Origin: Bradyrhizobium sp. CSA112
GTDB lineage: Bacteria; Pseudomonadota; Alphaproteobacteria; Rhizobiales; Xanthobacteraceae
Assembly (NCBI RefSeq): GCF_029051645.1
Contig: NZ_JAACFS010000014.1
Span: 98,339-162,338 of the forward strand
Length of the DNA: 64,000 bases
Direction of reading: 5' to 3'
The notes under the pieces are model-generated. The model saw only the letters and a list, made by a program, of their open reading frames with translations. It was not told the origin of the DNA and searched no databases. Made by a program: the position numbers and the translations under genes. Positions 1 through 11,176 of this stretch are shown here, one piece after another. The first letter of the stretch is position 1, and each line of letters opens with the position of its first letter.

Positions 1-200
1 GCCATCGCCAGCGTCAGCATCGGGCGGAGACGTTTGCCACCGGAAGAGATCAGGTGGTTGGCGACCTCCGGAATCATGGTGACTTCCGACCCCGTCCGCG
101 ACAGGATCGTGGCGTTGACCCGCTCCATGTCGGCGGCGACGAGCCCGACCAGCGCATCTATCGAAGCGTTCGGGCTCTCGAAAGGTACAATAACCGCCAC
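1..200 (-). CDS. ispB: Octaprenyl diphosphate synthase, N-terminal part (runs off the window)
   Basis: Reading the minus strand from a GTG at 200 gives about 66 residues ending in LISSGGKRLRPMLTLAMA. The GGKRLRP segment is the conserved N-terminal motif of trans-polyprenyl diphosphate synthases, which make the isoprenoid side chain of ubiquinone. A GGAG ribosome-binding site lies six bases before the GTG. The rest of the gene, including both Asp-rich motifs, is outside the window. The choice of the long-chain (octaprenyl-type) member rather than a short-chain synthase rests on recalled similarity of the N-terminus to alphaproteobacterial proteins. The gene is divergent from the DUF2007/methyltransferase pair. 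Confidence 0.8.
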   Translation of the reverse strand, partial: MAVIVPFESPNASIDALVGLVAADMERVNATILSRTGSEVTMIPEVANHLISSGGKRLRPMLTLAM

Positions 201-341
201 GCGGGTCTCCAAATTTCGCCAATTCGCACTATCCTTAATCTACAATAGAAAGTGCGGGCAATGGCGGCAAGGGCACGTAGAGGGCACATAGCGGTTGACA
301 GGAGCCGCATTGCCCTCCAGCCAGGACAAGGAGAGCGCAAA

Positions 342-569
342 TTGCGGGAATTGGTCAGGACCAACGATATCGTGCTGGTTTCCGCGGTCGGTGCGCTGCT
401 CGACGGTGCCAATATCCATCATCTGGTGCTGGACCAGAACATGAGCGTCATCGAGGGATCGATCGGCATCCTGCCGCGCCGCATCCTGGTCCATGAGGAC
501 GACAATCGCGCGGCGCGCCAGCTACTGACCGAGGCGGGCCTGGCTCACGAATTACGCGCCGATGACTGA
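342..569 (+). CDS. DUF2007 domain protein (small putative signal-transducing protein)
   Basis: A 75-residue protein whose length and pattern (MRELVRTNDIVLVSAVGALL..., then a hydrophobic-acidic alternation ending in a short helix) fit DUF2007, a family of small alpha/beta proteins of unknown role. I chose the TTG at 342 because AAGGAG lies eight bases upstream and because translation further upstream gives an Arg-rich segment unlike the family. Its last codons overlap the methyltransferase start by eight bases, so the two are probably translationally coupled. No function can be read from the sequence itself. Confidence 0.75.
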   Translation: MRELVRTNDIVLVSAVGALLDGANIHHLVLDQNMSVIEGSIGILPRRILVHEDDNRAARQLLTEAGLAHELRADD

Positions 570-1329
570 CCCCATACTCGACCTCACCGAGGATGCGTTT
601 CTCGGGGGGCAATTGCGTTTGATGCAACTGAAATCGGGACACCGCGCCGGTCACGATGCGGTGCTGCTGGCGGCGGCGACCGCAGCCCGTTCAGGCGACC
701 GCGTCGTCGATCTCGGCGCCGGCGTCGGGGTTGCTGGCCTGGCGGTTGCCCGGCGCGTGGCCGGCATCGACCTGGTCCTGGTCGAGATCGATGCGGCGCT
801 GGCGGGCCTTGCGCGCACCAACGCGGATGCGAATGCGATTCAAGCCGACGTGATCGTCCTCGATGTGGAAGCTGATGCCACAGCCTATGCCGCGGCCGGA
901 CTTGGTCCTGATAGCGTCGATGCGGTGCTGATGAACCCGCCCTTCAACGATCCCGTGCGGCATCGCATCTCGCCGGACACGGCGCGCGGGACCGCGCATA
1001 TGGCGACCGCAACGACGCTCTCAAAATGGGTTCACGCGGCGCGGCGCATTCTCAGGTCGAGGGGAACGCTGACGCTGCTCTGGCGCGCCGACGGAATCGC
1101 CGAGGTGTTCTCGGCGCTCGATCACGGTTTCGGGAGCTTGCAGGTCCTGGCGGTCCATGGCGACGCACAGGGGCCTGCCAACCGCATTCTGATTCGCGCC
1201 ACCAAGGGTGGGCGGGCGCCGACGCAAATCCTTCCCGCCCTGATGCTCAATGATGAGCAAGGGGTACCCAACAAAAGGGTGCAGGAGGTTCTGGCCGGGA
1301 AGGGGAGCTTACTGCTCGCGAACCCGTAA
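562..1329 (+). CDS. Class I SAM methyltransferase, tRNA1(Val) A37-N6 methyltransferase-like
   Basis: The 255-residue protein has the SAM-binding loop VDLGAGVGVAGL near residues 49-60, the acidic ribose-binding residue in LVEID near 76, and NPPF at about 125-128, the catalytic motif of N6-adenine methyltransferases. This arrangement is that of the TrmN6/YfiC family, which methylates A37 of tRNA-Val, although some relatives modify other nucleic acids. It overlaps the DUF2007 gene by eight bases and shares its transcription. The family is clear; the exact substrate is inference. The next 250 bases hold only a 32-codon gene on the other strand. Confidence 0.8.
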   Translation: MTDPILDLTEDAFLGGQLRLMQLKSGHRAGHDAVLLAAATAARSGDRVVDLGAGVGVAGLAVARRVAGIDLVLVEIDAALAGLARTNADANAIQADVIVLDVEADATAYAAAGLGPDSVDAVLMNPPFNDPVRHRISPDTARGTAHMATATTLSKWVHAARRILRSRGTLTLLWRADGIAEVFSALDHGFGSLQVLAVHGDAQGPANRILIRATKGGRAPTQILPALMLNDEQGVPNKRVQEVLAGKGSLLLANP

Positions 1330-1364
1330 AGGTGGCTCGCACGCTCAATTCCTGGAACAGGACG

Positions 1365-1463
1365 CTATTGCGGAAGCGTCTCTGACTGTTGCTTGGGCGC
1401 CGATGTAAAGTGGATCGCGGCCAGAAGGCTGCCGATGAGCATGATCAGCAGGTAGATTTTCAT
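1365..1463 (-). CDS. 32-residue single-helix membrane micropeptide
   Basis: A minus-strand ATG at 1463 opens a 32-codon frame, MKIYLLIMLIGSLLAAIHF..., ending in TAG. GGAG stands six bases before the ATG, a textbook ribosome-binding site. The first 18 residues form one hydrophobic helix with a Lys at position 2, followed by a polar tail with paired Gln, so it would be a tiny inner-membrane or signal-peptide-like protein. It is convergent with the methyltransferase and divergent from the S49 protease. I recognise no family. Support comes from the start signal and composition only. Confidence 0.5.
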   Translation of the reverse strand: MKIYLLIMLIGSLLAAIHFTSAPKQQSETLPQ

Positions 1464-1587
1464 GTCAGTCTCCGCTGCGCCATTGCAGCTTTAACGTCTG
1501 CAAGGCAAAAGGCGTTCCGGCCCAAAAGGCGTTTCGGCCTTTGCATGACAGTGGTGCGATAAAAAATGGTTAATTCGAGGTAACGGC

Positions 1588-2499
1588 ATGACTCAACAAA
1601 CAAGTGATCGCACGGGATTGCCGAACCTTATTGACAGGGTGAAGCAATTCATCCCGGCAAGATTCCGGCGCGACGCCGTAGTTGTTCCGGTGGTGCGCCT
1701 GTCGGGTGTCATCGGTGCGGTGACGCCGTTGCGGCCGGGCCTGACGCTGGCGGGCGTCGCCAGGACGCTCGAACGCGCATTCGCCACCAGACACGCCAAG
1801 GCGGTGGCGTTGGTGATCAATTCTCCCGGCGGCTCGCCGGTGCAATCGCGCCAGATCTATTTGCGGATCAGGCAGCTTGCCGCAGAAAAGAAATTGCCGG
1901 TGCTGGTGTTCGTCGAGGACGTCGCGGCATCCGGCGGCTACATGATCGCCTGCGCCGGTGACGAGATATTCTGCGATCCGTCCTCGATCCTCGGCTCGAT
2001 CGGCGTGGTCGGCGGCAGTTTCGGTTTTCAGGACCTGCTCAAGCGAATTGGAGTGGAGCGGCGCCTCTACACGGCAGGCGAGCACAAGGCGATGCTCGAT
2101 CCGTTCCTGCCGGAAGACCCCGATGATGTCGCACGTCTGAAGGCGCTTCAGCGCGAGATCCACGCTATCTTCATCGCCCTGGTCAAAGGCAGCCGCGGTG
2201 CGCGCCTCAAGGACACCGACGACGTCTTGTTCACCGGCGAGTACTGGGCGGGCGAGAGGTCCGTGTCGCTGGGCCTTGCGGACAAGATCGGCGATCTCCG
2301 CTCGACGCTCCGTGAGCGCTATGGCGAGAAGGTGCTGACGCCCGTCATCGCGCCCGCAAGCGGGATGCTGGCCGGGCTGTTGGGCCGGAAGTCGCCGGGG
2401 GCGGGCGCGTTGGCCGCCTTTGATGGTATCGGGGGATTGCCGGATGAACTGATTTCGGCGCTCGAAACCCGGGCAATTTGGGCCAAATTCGGGTTCTAG
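1588..2499 (+). CDS. S49 family serine peptidase (SppA/SohB-like)
   Basis: The 303-residue protein has the ClpP-like fold markers of S49 signal-peptide peptidases: VINSPGGSP at 77-84, the nucleophile Ser115 in ASGGYMIA, and Lys167 in AGEHKAML. The Ser-Lys spacing of 52 matches the catalytic dyad spacing known for short bacterial SppA proteins. These enzymes cut leftover signal peptides or other membrane-embedded peptides. The N-terminus (residues 1-45) is only moderately hydrophobic and lacks a clear transmembrane helix, so membrane attachment is uncertain. The ATG lies 14 bases after a purine-rich GAGGTAACGGC stretch. A small hypothetical gene follows. Confidence 0.88.
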   Translation: MTQQTSDRTGLPNLIDRVKQFIPARFRRDAVVVPVVRLSGVIGAVTPLRPGLTLAGVARTLERAFATRHAKAVALVINSPGGSPVQSRQIYLRIRQLAAEKKLPVLVFVEDVAASGGYMIACAGDEIFCDPSSILGSIGVVGGSFGFQDLLKRIGVERRLYTAGEHKAMLDPFLPEDPDDVARLKALQREIHAIFIALVKGSRGARLKDTDDVLFTGEYWAGERSVSLGLADKIGDLRSTLRERYGEKVLTPVIAPASGMLAGLLGRKSPGAGALAAFDGIGGLPDELISALETRAIWAKFGF

Positions 2500-2598
2500 C
2501 GATCAACTGGAGGTCAACGAGCCGTGCCATTTAGTCCCAAAAGCGGAATTGCGGCGCAGGCTGGCTTGGGCGACAATGTGGGCATTGGGGGCTGACAC

Positions 2599-2811
2599 GT
2601 GAACGACAAGGATCGACCGATGCCGCCGCTGATCGCATTTGCGGGTGCCCTGGGTGGGCTTGCCGTGGTCCGCTGGGCCTACAAGACCGCCGTCCGCATC
2701 AACAGGGAACTGGAGGAGGCGCGCCTGGCGCGCGTCACCGAGGCGGCCCAGACGGCCGATATTCCGACGCTGCGCCGCGACCCCGTCACGGGAGCTTATC
2801 GGCCGGGTTAG
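2599..2811 (+). CDS. Small hypothetical membrane-associated protein
   Basis: A 70-residue protein with one hydrophobic stretch near residues 10-25 (PLIAFAGALGGLAVVRW), a charged helix (RINRELEEARLARV) and a polar tail ending DPVTGAYRPG. The start codon reads ATG or GTG around 2599 with no strong ribosome-binding site. It follows the S49 protease by 99 bases on the same strand and may be co-transcribed. I do not recognise a named family, though the charged tail ending in a short YRPG-type motif is common in small rhizobial proteins. A palindromic repeat separates it from glyQ. Confidence 0.6.
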   Translation: MNDKDRPMPPLIAFAGALGGLAVVRWAYKTAVRINRELEEARLARVTEAAQTADIPTLRRDPVTGAYRPG

Positions 2812-2819
2812 CCCGCCGG

Positions 2820-2949
2820 CCCTCATCCTGAGGAGCGGGCGTAAGCCCGCGTCTCGAAGAATGGCCACCCGTTCGGGGCCTCATGGTTCGCTCGGCGATG
2901 CTGGCATCGTCCGGACGCGCGGCGCTGCCGCGCTCCTCACCACGAGGAA
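2820..2949. repeat. Intergenic palindromic repeat, family B, copy 1
   Basis: Opens with CTCATCCTGAGGAGC and closes with GCTCCTCACCACGAGG, and holds nested hairpins such as GGGCGTAAGCCC and GCGATGCTGGCATCG. The same opening, followed by GTCTCGAAG and a closing CTCCTCAC, recurs at 27490-27630. This is the layout of BIME/RPE-like mobile intergenic palindromes common in Bradyrhizobiaceae. It fills the gap before glyQ. Confidence 0.75.
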
Positions 2950-3036
2950 TACAAGGCCCGATCGCCTTGATTCCCTGCCTCCGCGTCGATACGGTCCCGC
3001 GCTCTTAAATCCCCCTTTGCGAGACCGATTCTGCCG

Positions 3037-3972
3037 ATGGACGCTCTGCCTGCCCATATGCGCCCGGAACGTTCGTTCCAGGGCTTCATCCTTGCTCTCC
3101 AGCGGTTCTGGGCGGAGCAGGGCTGCGTGATCCTGCAGCCCTACGACATGGAAATGGGCGCTGGCACGTTCCATCCCGCGACGACGCTGCGCGCGCTCGG
3201 GCCCAAGCGCTGGAACGCGGCCTATGTTCAGCCCTCGCGCCGGCCGAAGGACGGCCGCTACGGCGAAAATCCCAACCGGCTGCAGCACTATTATCAGTTT
3301 CAGGTGATCATGAAGCCGTCGCCGCCGAACCTTCAGGATCTGTACCTGAAGTCGCTGGCCGCGATCGGCATCGATTCGAGCCTGCACGACATCCGCTTTG
3401 TCGAGGACGATTGGGAAAGCCCGACGCTCGGCGCATGGGGACTGGGCTGGGAATGCTGGTGCGACGGCATGGAAGTCAGCCAGTTCACCTACTTTCAGCA
3501 GGTCGCGGGCGTTGAATGCGCGACTGTTGCGGGTGAACTGACGTACGGGCTGGAGCGCCTGGCGATGTATGTGCAGGGCGTCGACCGCGTCTACGATCTC
3601 AATTTCAATGGTCGAGAGGGTGCCGATAAAGTGACTTACGGCGACGTGTTCCTGCAGGCCGAACAGGAATATTCCCGGCACAATTTCGAGCATTCCGATT
3701 CCGAGATGCTGTTCAAGCAGTTCACGATGGCGGAAGAAGCCTGCCGGAAATATCTGGCCGCGGGATGGAAAGAAGGAAGCAATCGGAAAGAACATCTGAT
3801 GGCGCTGCCGGCCTATGACCAGTGCATCAAGGCGAGCCACGTGTTCAACCTGCTCGACGCCCGCGGCGTGATCTCGGTGACGGAGCGGCAGAGCTACATC
3901 ATGCGGGTGCGCGAACTGGCAAAGGCCTGCGGCGATGCCTGGGTTCACACCGAAGCGGGCAGGGCGGTCTGA
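3037..3972 (+). CDS. glyQ: Glycyl-tRNA synthetase alpha subunit
   Basis: The 311-residue protein carries class II synthetase features of the alpha2beta2 GlyRS: QGCVILQPYDMEMGAGTFHP near the N-terminus, where class II motif residues lie, WNAAYVQPSRRPKDGRYGENPNRLQ, and YYQFQVIMKPSP. It holds the active site for glycine activation. Length is normal. A start at 3037 (MDALPAHMRPERSFQG) has weak upstream signals, but the conserved region begins at MRPERSFQG, so the true N-terminus is within a few codons. Its TGA overlaps the glyS ATG by one base, giving the usual coupled glyQS operon. Confidence 0.97.
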   Translation: MDALPAHMRPERSFQGFILALQRFWAEQGCVILQPYDMEMGAGTFHPATTLRALGPKRWNAAYVQPSRRPKDGRYGENPNRLQHYYQFQVIMKPSPPNLQDLYLKSLAAIGIDSSLHDIRFVEDDWESPTLGAWGLGWECWCDGMEVSQFTYFQQVAGVECATVAGELTYGLERLAMYVQGVDRVYDLNFNGREGADKVTYGDVFLQAEQEYSRHNFEHSDSEMLFKQFTMAEEACRKYLAAGWKEGSNRKEHLMALPAYDQCIKASHVFNLLDARGVISVTERQSYIMRVRELAKACGDAWVHTEAGRAV

Positions 3973-6215
3973 TGCCTGATCTTCTGCTGGAGCTATTCTC
4001 CGAGGAAATCCCCGCGCGCATGCAGGCGAAGGCGGCGGACGATCTGCGCCGCGTGGTGACCGACAAGCTCGTCGCTGAGGGCCTCGTCTATGAAGGCGCC
4101 AAAGCGTTCGCGACGCCGCGGCGGCTGGCGCTGACCGTGCACGGCATCCCGATACGGCAATCCGACCTGAAGGAAGAACGCCGCGGCCCGCGCGTCGGCG
4201 GCCCCGATGCCGCGATCCAGGGATTCTTGAAAGCGACCGGGCTTGCCCGGATCGAAGACGCCAAAATTCAAACCGACCCGAAGAAGGGCGACTTCTACAT
4301 CGCGCTGATCGAAAAGCCCGGTCGCGCAACGATCGACGTGCTCGCCGAGATATTGCCGGTCATCATCAGAACTTTCCCGTGGCCGAAATCGATGCGCTGG
4401 GGCGAACGCTCTGTCAAATCGGGTTCGCTCTCCTGGGTGCGGCCGCTGCATTCGATCATCGCGACCTTTGGGCCCGAGACCGAAGAGCCCGACGTGGTGA
4501 AGTTTTCCGTCGACGGCATCGAGGCCGGCCAGACCACGTTCGGCCACCGGTTCATGGCGCCCGCTGCAATCTCCGTGCGCCGCTTTGCGGACTATGAAGC
4601 GAAGCTGAAGGCCGCCAAGGTCGTGCTCGATCCGCAGGCGCGCAGGGACATTATCCTCGCCGACGCCAAGCAATTGGCGTTCGCGCAAGGCTTTGAGCTG
4701 GTCGAGGATCCAGCACTGGCGGACGAGGTCGCAGGCCTCGTCGAATGGCCGATCGCGCTGATGGGGTCTTTCGACGAGGAGTATCTCACGATCCCGGATG
4801 AAGTGATCCGCGCCACCATCCGCAACAACCAGAAATGTTTTGTGGTCAGCGATCCCAAGACGGGCAAGCTCACCAACAAGTTCATCCTCACCGCCAACAT
4901 CGAGGCTACGGACGGCGGCAAGACCATCATTGGCGGCAACGAGCGCGTGATCCGCGCGCGGCTGAGCGATGCGAAATTCTTCTATGAGACCGACCTGAAG
5001 ACGAAGCTCGAATCTCGCTTGCCGAAGTTCGAGCAGATCGTGTTTCACGAGAAGCTCGGATCAGAGGGCCAACACATAAGGCGCGTTGAGCATCTTGCGG
5101 TCGAAATCGCCCCATTGGTAGGGGCCGACAAGGAAACGGTTAGGCGCGCGGCCCGGCTTGCACGAGCTGATCGGCTCAGTGAAGTGGTCGGTGAGTTTCC
5201 CGAACTTCAGGGCTTAATGGGAAAATACTACGCGCTGGCACAAGGCGAGGACCCCTCTGTCGCAGCGGCGAGCGAAGAGCACTACAAGCCTCAGGGGCAG
5301 TCCGATGGTTTGCCGACTAATCCGGTGAGCATTGCCGTGGCTCTCGCCGATAAGATCGACATGTTGGTCGGGTTTTGGGGGATTAACGAAAAGCCGACGG
5401 GCAGTAAGGATCCATATGCACTGAGACGCGCCGCGCTGGGCGTCATACGCATTATCCTTGAGAACCAAATTCATCTTCCATTGGTTGACATCTTTACAAC
5501 CTCAGACATCGAGAATTTCTTGGATATCAAGAGCGCAAGGCTTGAAGGGCCAAGACTTGCGCTTGTGCGACTCGAAGAACAAGGCGGACTATCGCAAGGA
5601 AATGTCGAACGTCTTTGGCACCGGCTTGTCGACAAGACTTTTGCTGATGCGGTTGTCGAGGAAGAGGCAAAGACTGCAAAGGATAGGGTCTTCGATCTGC
5701 TGGACTTTCTCGTAGATCGCTTGGAGATACAGCTTCGTGCTGTCGGTGCACGACACGATCTAGTTAAGGCTGCATTTTCGGTGCTGCTCGAAGACGATCT
5801 CCTGACGATCGTCCGCCGCGTCGAGGCGCTCGGCAAGTTCCTCGACACCGACGACGGCAAGAACCTGCTTGCAGGGACCAAGCGTGCGAGTAACATCCTC
5901 TCGATCGAGGAGAAGCGGGACAAACGCACGTTCGACGGCGCGCCGGATGCCGGGCTGTACAATTTGCCTGAGGAAAAGGCGCTGGCTCAGGCGATCGACC
6001 AGGTCAAGAGCGAAGCTGGCGGCGCCGTTGCCAGGGAAGATTTTGCCACCGCGATGAGCGCGATGGCAAAGCTGCGTCCGGCAGTCGATGCGTTCTTCGA
6101 CAAGGTCAAGGTCAATGACGATGAACCCAAGGTGCGCGAGAACCGACTAAAGCTTCTGAATGAAATCCGCGCGGCGACCCGTGCGGTTGCGGATTTTTCG
6201 AAGATCGAAGGCTAG
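3972..6215 (+). CDS. glyS: Glycyl-tRNA synthetase beta subunit
   Basis: A 747-residue protein beginning MPDLLLELFSEEIPARM, the conserved GlyS N-terminus, with FHEKLGS and HD-like and anticodon-binding regions further on. It binds tRNA-Gly and completes the alpha2beta2 enzyme. The ATG at 3972 shares a base with the glyQ stop, and no internal break is seen. Between about 5050 and 5790 base and codon use changes sharply: positions 5461-5520 have 22 G or C of 60 by my count, against 40 of 60 at 4501-4560. The protein frame stays open across both borders, which suggests a recombined segment rather than an error. Confidence 0.96.
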   Translation: MPDLLLELFSEEIPARMQAKAADDLRRVVTDKLVAEGLVYEGAKAFATPRRLALTVHGIPIRQSDLKEERRGPRVGGPDAAIQGFLKATGLARIEDAKIQTDPKKGDFYIALIEKPGRATIDVLAEILPVIIRTFPWPKSMRWGERSVKSGSLSWVRPLHSIIATFGPETEEPDVVKFSVDGIEAGQTTFGHRFMAPAAISVRRFADYEAKLKAAKVVLDPQARRDIILADAKQLAFAQGFELVEDPALADEVAGLVEWPIALMGSFDEEYLTIPDEVIRATIRNNQKCFVVSDPKTGKLTNKFILTANIEATDGGKTIIGGNERVIRARLSDAKFFYETDLKTKLESRLPKFEQIVFHEKLGSEGQHIRRVEHLAVEIAPLVGADKETVRRAARLARADRLSEVVGEFPELQGLMGKYYALAQGEDPSVAAASEEHYKPQGQSDGLPTNPVSIAVALADKIDMLVGFWGINEKPTGSKDPYALRRAALGVIRIILENQIHLPLVDIFTTSDIENFLDIKSARLEGPRLALVRLEEQGGLSQGNVERLWHRLVDKTFADAVVEEEAKTAKDRVFDLLDFLVDRLEIQLRAVGARHDLVKAAFSVLLEDDLLTIVRRVEALGKFLDTDDGKNLLAGTKRASNILSIEEKRDKRTFDGAPDAGLYNLPEEKALAQAIDQVKSEAGGAVAREDFATAMSAMAKLRPAVDAFFDKVKVNDDEPKVRENRLKLLNEIRAATRAVADFSKIEG

Positions 6216-6218
6216 ATC

Positions 6219-6821
6219 ATGGATCGTCAGACGCTCGCCGCTTATGACTTGGATGCGGCAGCGTTCGCGAAGGACTGGGTCGATCAGCCGGCGCCCGTCG
6301 ACCTGCAGGAAATCGTCGAGCGGTTTTTCGTGCGCGGCGGCACCTCGGCCGATATCGGCTGCGGCTGCGGCCGTGAGGTCGCCTGGCTCCACGCGAATGG
6401 TTTTTCGGCCGTGGGCTTCGATGCCTCGGAAGGCCTGCTCAACGAAGCACGCCGGCGATATCCTTCGCTCAAGTTCGCGCATGCCGAATTGCCCGACCTG
6501 CGCGGCGTCGGCACGTTCGACAACGTCCTGTGCGAAACCGTGATCATGCATCTCGACCGCAAGCAGATTGCGGCATCGGTTCGCCGTCTGCTCGATATCG
6601 TCAAGCCCAGCGGCATTCTCTATCTGAGCTGGCGCGTCACCGAGGGCGCCGATCAACGCGATGCACAGGGACGGCTTTACGTGGCGTTCGATGCCGCCCT
6701 GGTGCTGGCGGAACTGAAGACGGTAACGGTGCTGCTCGATGAAGAGGCGGTCAGCGCCTCATCGGGAAAGAAGACCCACCGGCTCGTGGTGAAGAAGCCG
6801 GGACTGGAGATCAGGGAATAA
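6219..6821 (+). CDS. Class I SAM-dependent methyltransferase
   Basis: The 200-residue protein has motif I in SADIGCGCGREVAWL near residues 44-58, a following acidic residue in VGFDASEGL, and the post-motif FDNVLCETVIMHL typical of methyltransferase type 11/25 domains. The substrate cannot be told; small-molecule or biosynthetic targets are usual for this group. It starts four bases after glyS on the same strand and may be read through from it. The gene ends immediately before a family A palindrome. Confidence 0.8.
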   Translation: MDRQTLAAYDLDAAAFAKDWVDQPAPVDLQEIVERFFVRGGTSADIGCGCGREVAWLHANGFSAVGFDASEGLLNEARRRYPSLKFAHAELPDLRGVGTFDNVLCETVIMHLDRKQIAASVRRLLDIVKPSGILYLSWRVTEGADQRDAQGRLYVAFDAALVLAELKTVTVLLDEEAVSASSGKKTHRLVVKKPGLEIRE

Positions 6822-6824
6822 ATT

Positions 6825-6921
6825 GTAGGGTGGGCAAAGCGAAGCGTGCCCACCAAGGGTCCCGAGAAGCATGCCGATGGAATGGTGGGCACGGCGCGAA
6901 GAGCGCCTTTGCCCACCCTAC
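6825..6921. repeat. Intergenic palindrome, family A, copy 1
   Basis: A 97-bp inverted repeat opening GTAGGGTGGGCAAAGCGAAG and closing CTTTGCCCACCCTAC, with an inner pair GTGCCCACCA / TGGTGGGCAC. Two more copies lie at 20143-20234 and 27380-27467. It abuts the methyltransferase stop codon, so the transcript can fold into a long hairpin there. Confidence 0.85.
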
Positions 6922-6946
6922 AGCTGCGGCCGCGTACACAAACAAA

Positions 6947-6976
6947 ACCCCGCCCGGAGGGGACGCCGGGCGGGGT
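6947..6976 (-). terminator. Rho-independent terminator for the DUF1236 gene
   Basis: An 11-bp perfect stem, ACCCCGCCCGG / CCGGGCGGGGT, with an 8-base loop. On the minus strand it is followed by TTTTGTTTG, the U-rich tract expected downstream of the DUF1236 gene that ends at 7047. On the plus strand a shorter TCTTTG follows, so it may act in both directions. Confidence 0.8.
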
Positions 6977-7046
6977 CTTTGTCCGGTCGTATCTCGCGCA
7001 CATCCGCTTGCGCGGCGCCCGGACCAATCGTTCAGGCTACTGAAGG

Positions 7047-7403
7047 TCAATCGACCACCTGAACGATACGACGTGAGCGCGGTTCGACCAGTATCGTCTG
7101 GCCGTTCACCACGGTGTAGCGATAGGGCGTCATGCTAAACGATTGCGGCACGTCGTAATAGGTCACGCCGGCTTCCGGCAGCACGGCGCCAACCGTCACA
7201 CGCTCGGAAATCGTGTAGTTCGGTACGCGTTCACGCACGACGTATTCGCGGAAGGCCGGACGCTGGTCGGCAGTGATGCCTTCGTGTTCACCGATGACGG
7301 TCGTGCTGCGGCCGACGGTACCGGTGGTGGTCTGCGCCTGAGCCGCGATCGGGGCAGCCATTGCGCCGGCGATCGCCGCAATGGCAAACAGTCTGTTCCG
7401 CAT
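7047..7403 (-). CDS. DUF1236 domain secreted protein
   Basis: A 118-residue protein starting MRNRLFAIAAIAGAMAAP with a Sec signal peptide and a predicted cut after AQA near residue 24. The mature part ends with the tandem DUF1236 signature: REYVVRERVPNY, then VLPEAGVTYYDVP and MTPYRYTVVNGQTILVEP. Family function is unknown; such proteins are abundant in the periplasm of Bradyrhizobium relatives. I chose the ATG at 7403 because GAAGGAG precedes it and the signal peptide begins there, rather than an upstream in-frame ATG. A strong terminator lies 70 bases past the stop, so it is monocistronic. Confidence 0.85.
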   Translation of the reverse strand: MRNRLFAIAAIAGAMAAPIAAQAQTTTGTVGRSTTVIGEHEGITADQRPAFREYVVRERVPNYTISERVTVGAVLPEAGVTYYDVPQSFSMTPYRYTVVNGQTILVEPRSRRIVQVVD

Positions 7404-7634
7404 GGTCAACTCCTTCGCGGGAAGAGGCGCCGGCTTCCGCCAGCGCATACAATGCGGGCCAATTCATCCCGTGCCTGCATTGTTCCTGAAAACCGCGGCC
7501 TCATCCGAGGCATTTCTGGGGAATTGTTGCGGAGGCTGGAACCCATTGAAGCGGTAAGCGTCTTGCTATTCCGGAACCGCGCCAGCGGTTAAGTTGCTCC
7601 CCTCGATTCGATTCCCCATCAGCCGGAGATTTCA

Positions 7635-7790
7635 ATGACCATCACCGCCGCGAACGTTCCCGCTATTGTCGCCCTTGTTGCGGGAATTTTTATCCTCATC
7701 ATGCCGCGGCTACTCAATTACATCGTCGCTATCTACCTGATCTTCGTAGGCCTGGTCGGTCTCGGCGTGCTCAAGATGTTTCGGTTCTAG
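7635..7790 (+). CDS. DUF3096 small membrane protein
   Basis: A 51-residue protein, MTITAANVPAIVALVAGIFI..., made almost entirely of two hydrophobic helices joined by MPRLLNY, then ending VGLGVLKMFRF. This length and the helix-PRLLNYIVAIYLI-helix layout match the DUF3096 family of unknown function. GGAG lies seven bases before the ATG. It stands alone upstream of ppdK, about 90 bases away. Confidence 0.8.
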   Translation: MTITAANVPAIVALVAGIFILIMPRLLNYIVAIYLIFVGLVGLGVLKMFRF

Positions 7791-7882
7791 CGCAGGAAAG
7801 CAGGGTTTCGCAGCTTGCGCGGAACCCCTCAAAATGGTGTAAGGCGCGCATCTTTCTCCCCTTTTTCGGATAGTTGGAATCC

Positions 7883-10753
<2,871 letters not shown>

Positions 10754-10777
10754 GCTTCGCAGCCAGAGAGATTGGAG

Positions 10778-10808
10778 TGGCCGGGATTTTCCCGGCCATT
10801 TTCTTTTG
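10778..10808 (+). terminator. Rho-independent terminator of ppdK
   Basis: A 9-bp perfect stem, TGGCCGGGA / TCCCGGCCA, with a TTT loop, followed by TTTTCTTTTG. It lies 25 bases after the ppdK stop. Beyond it are a palindrome and then about 250 bases (10926-11176) where I see no gene. Confidence 0.9.
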
Positions 10809-10822
10809 CACATAATGCGAGG

Positions 10823-10925
10823 CGTCATTCCGGGATGGTCCGAAGGACCAGACCCGGAATCTCGAGATTCTCAGGTGCGCAATTGCGCACCTTAGTTCGA
10901 TGCTTCGCATCGCCCCGGAATGACG
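10823..10925. repeat. Intergenic palindromic repeat (GTCATTCCGGG type)
   Basis: Ends form an inverted repeat, CGTCATTCCGGG against CCCCGGAATGACG, and inside lie hairpins GGTCCGAAGGACC, GGTGCGCAATTGCGCACC and GATGCTTCGCATC. This nested-hairpin layout matches other repeats in this window and is typical of non-autonomous intergenic elements. Only one copy of this sequence type is present here. Confidence 0.7.
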
Positions 10926-11176
10926 GTCGCGATCATGAGTTCCAGTCGTCACACGGACGCGCCGATTTTCTTCATCATCTTCGTTGACGAGATGTTTACC
11001 ACTTTCATCACGCGCCTGTTTACCAACCCTTCTCATGCGTCAGGCGAAACCCGCGCGATGTCTTGCGTGTAACGCGCAGGCCACGCCGATTAACTCCCCG
11101 GCAACCTAAATTCGATACCAACAATAAAGGTCGAATTGCACGGATGTACTGACATTCGACCCTTTGTAAGCGTTGC

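Noticed and set aside
2881..4329. A 480-codon minus-strand frame over glyQ
   Set aside because: It overlaps confirmed glyQ and has Arg-rich translation with no motif, typical of an antisense shadow.
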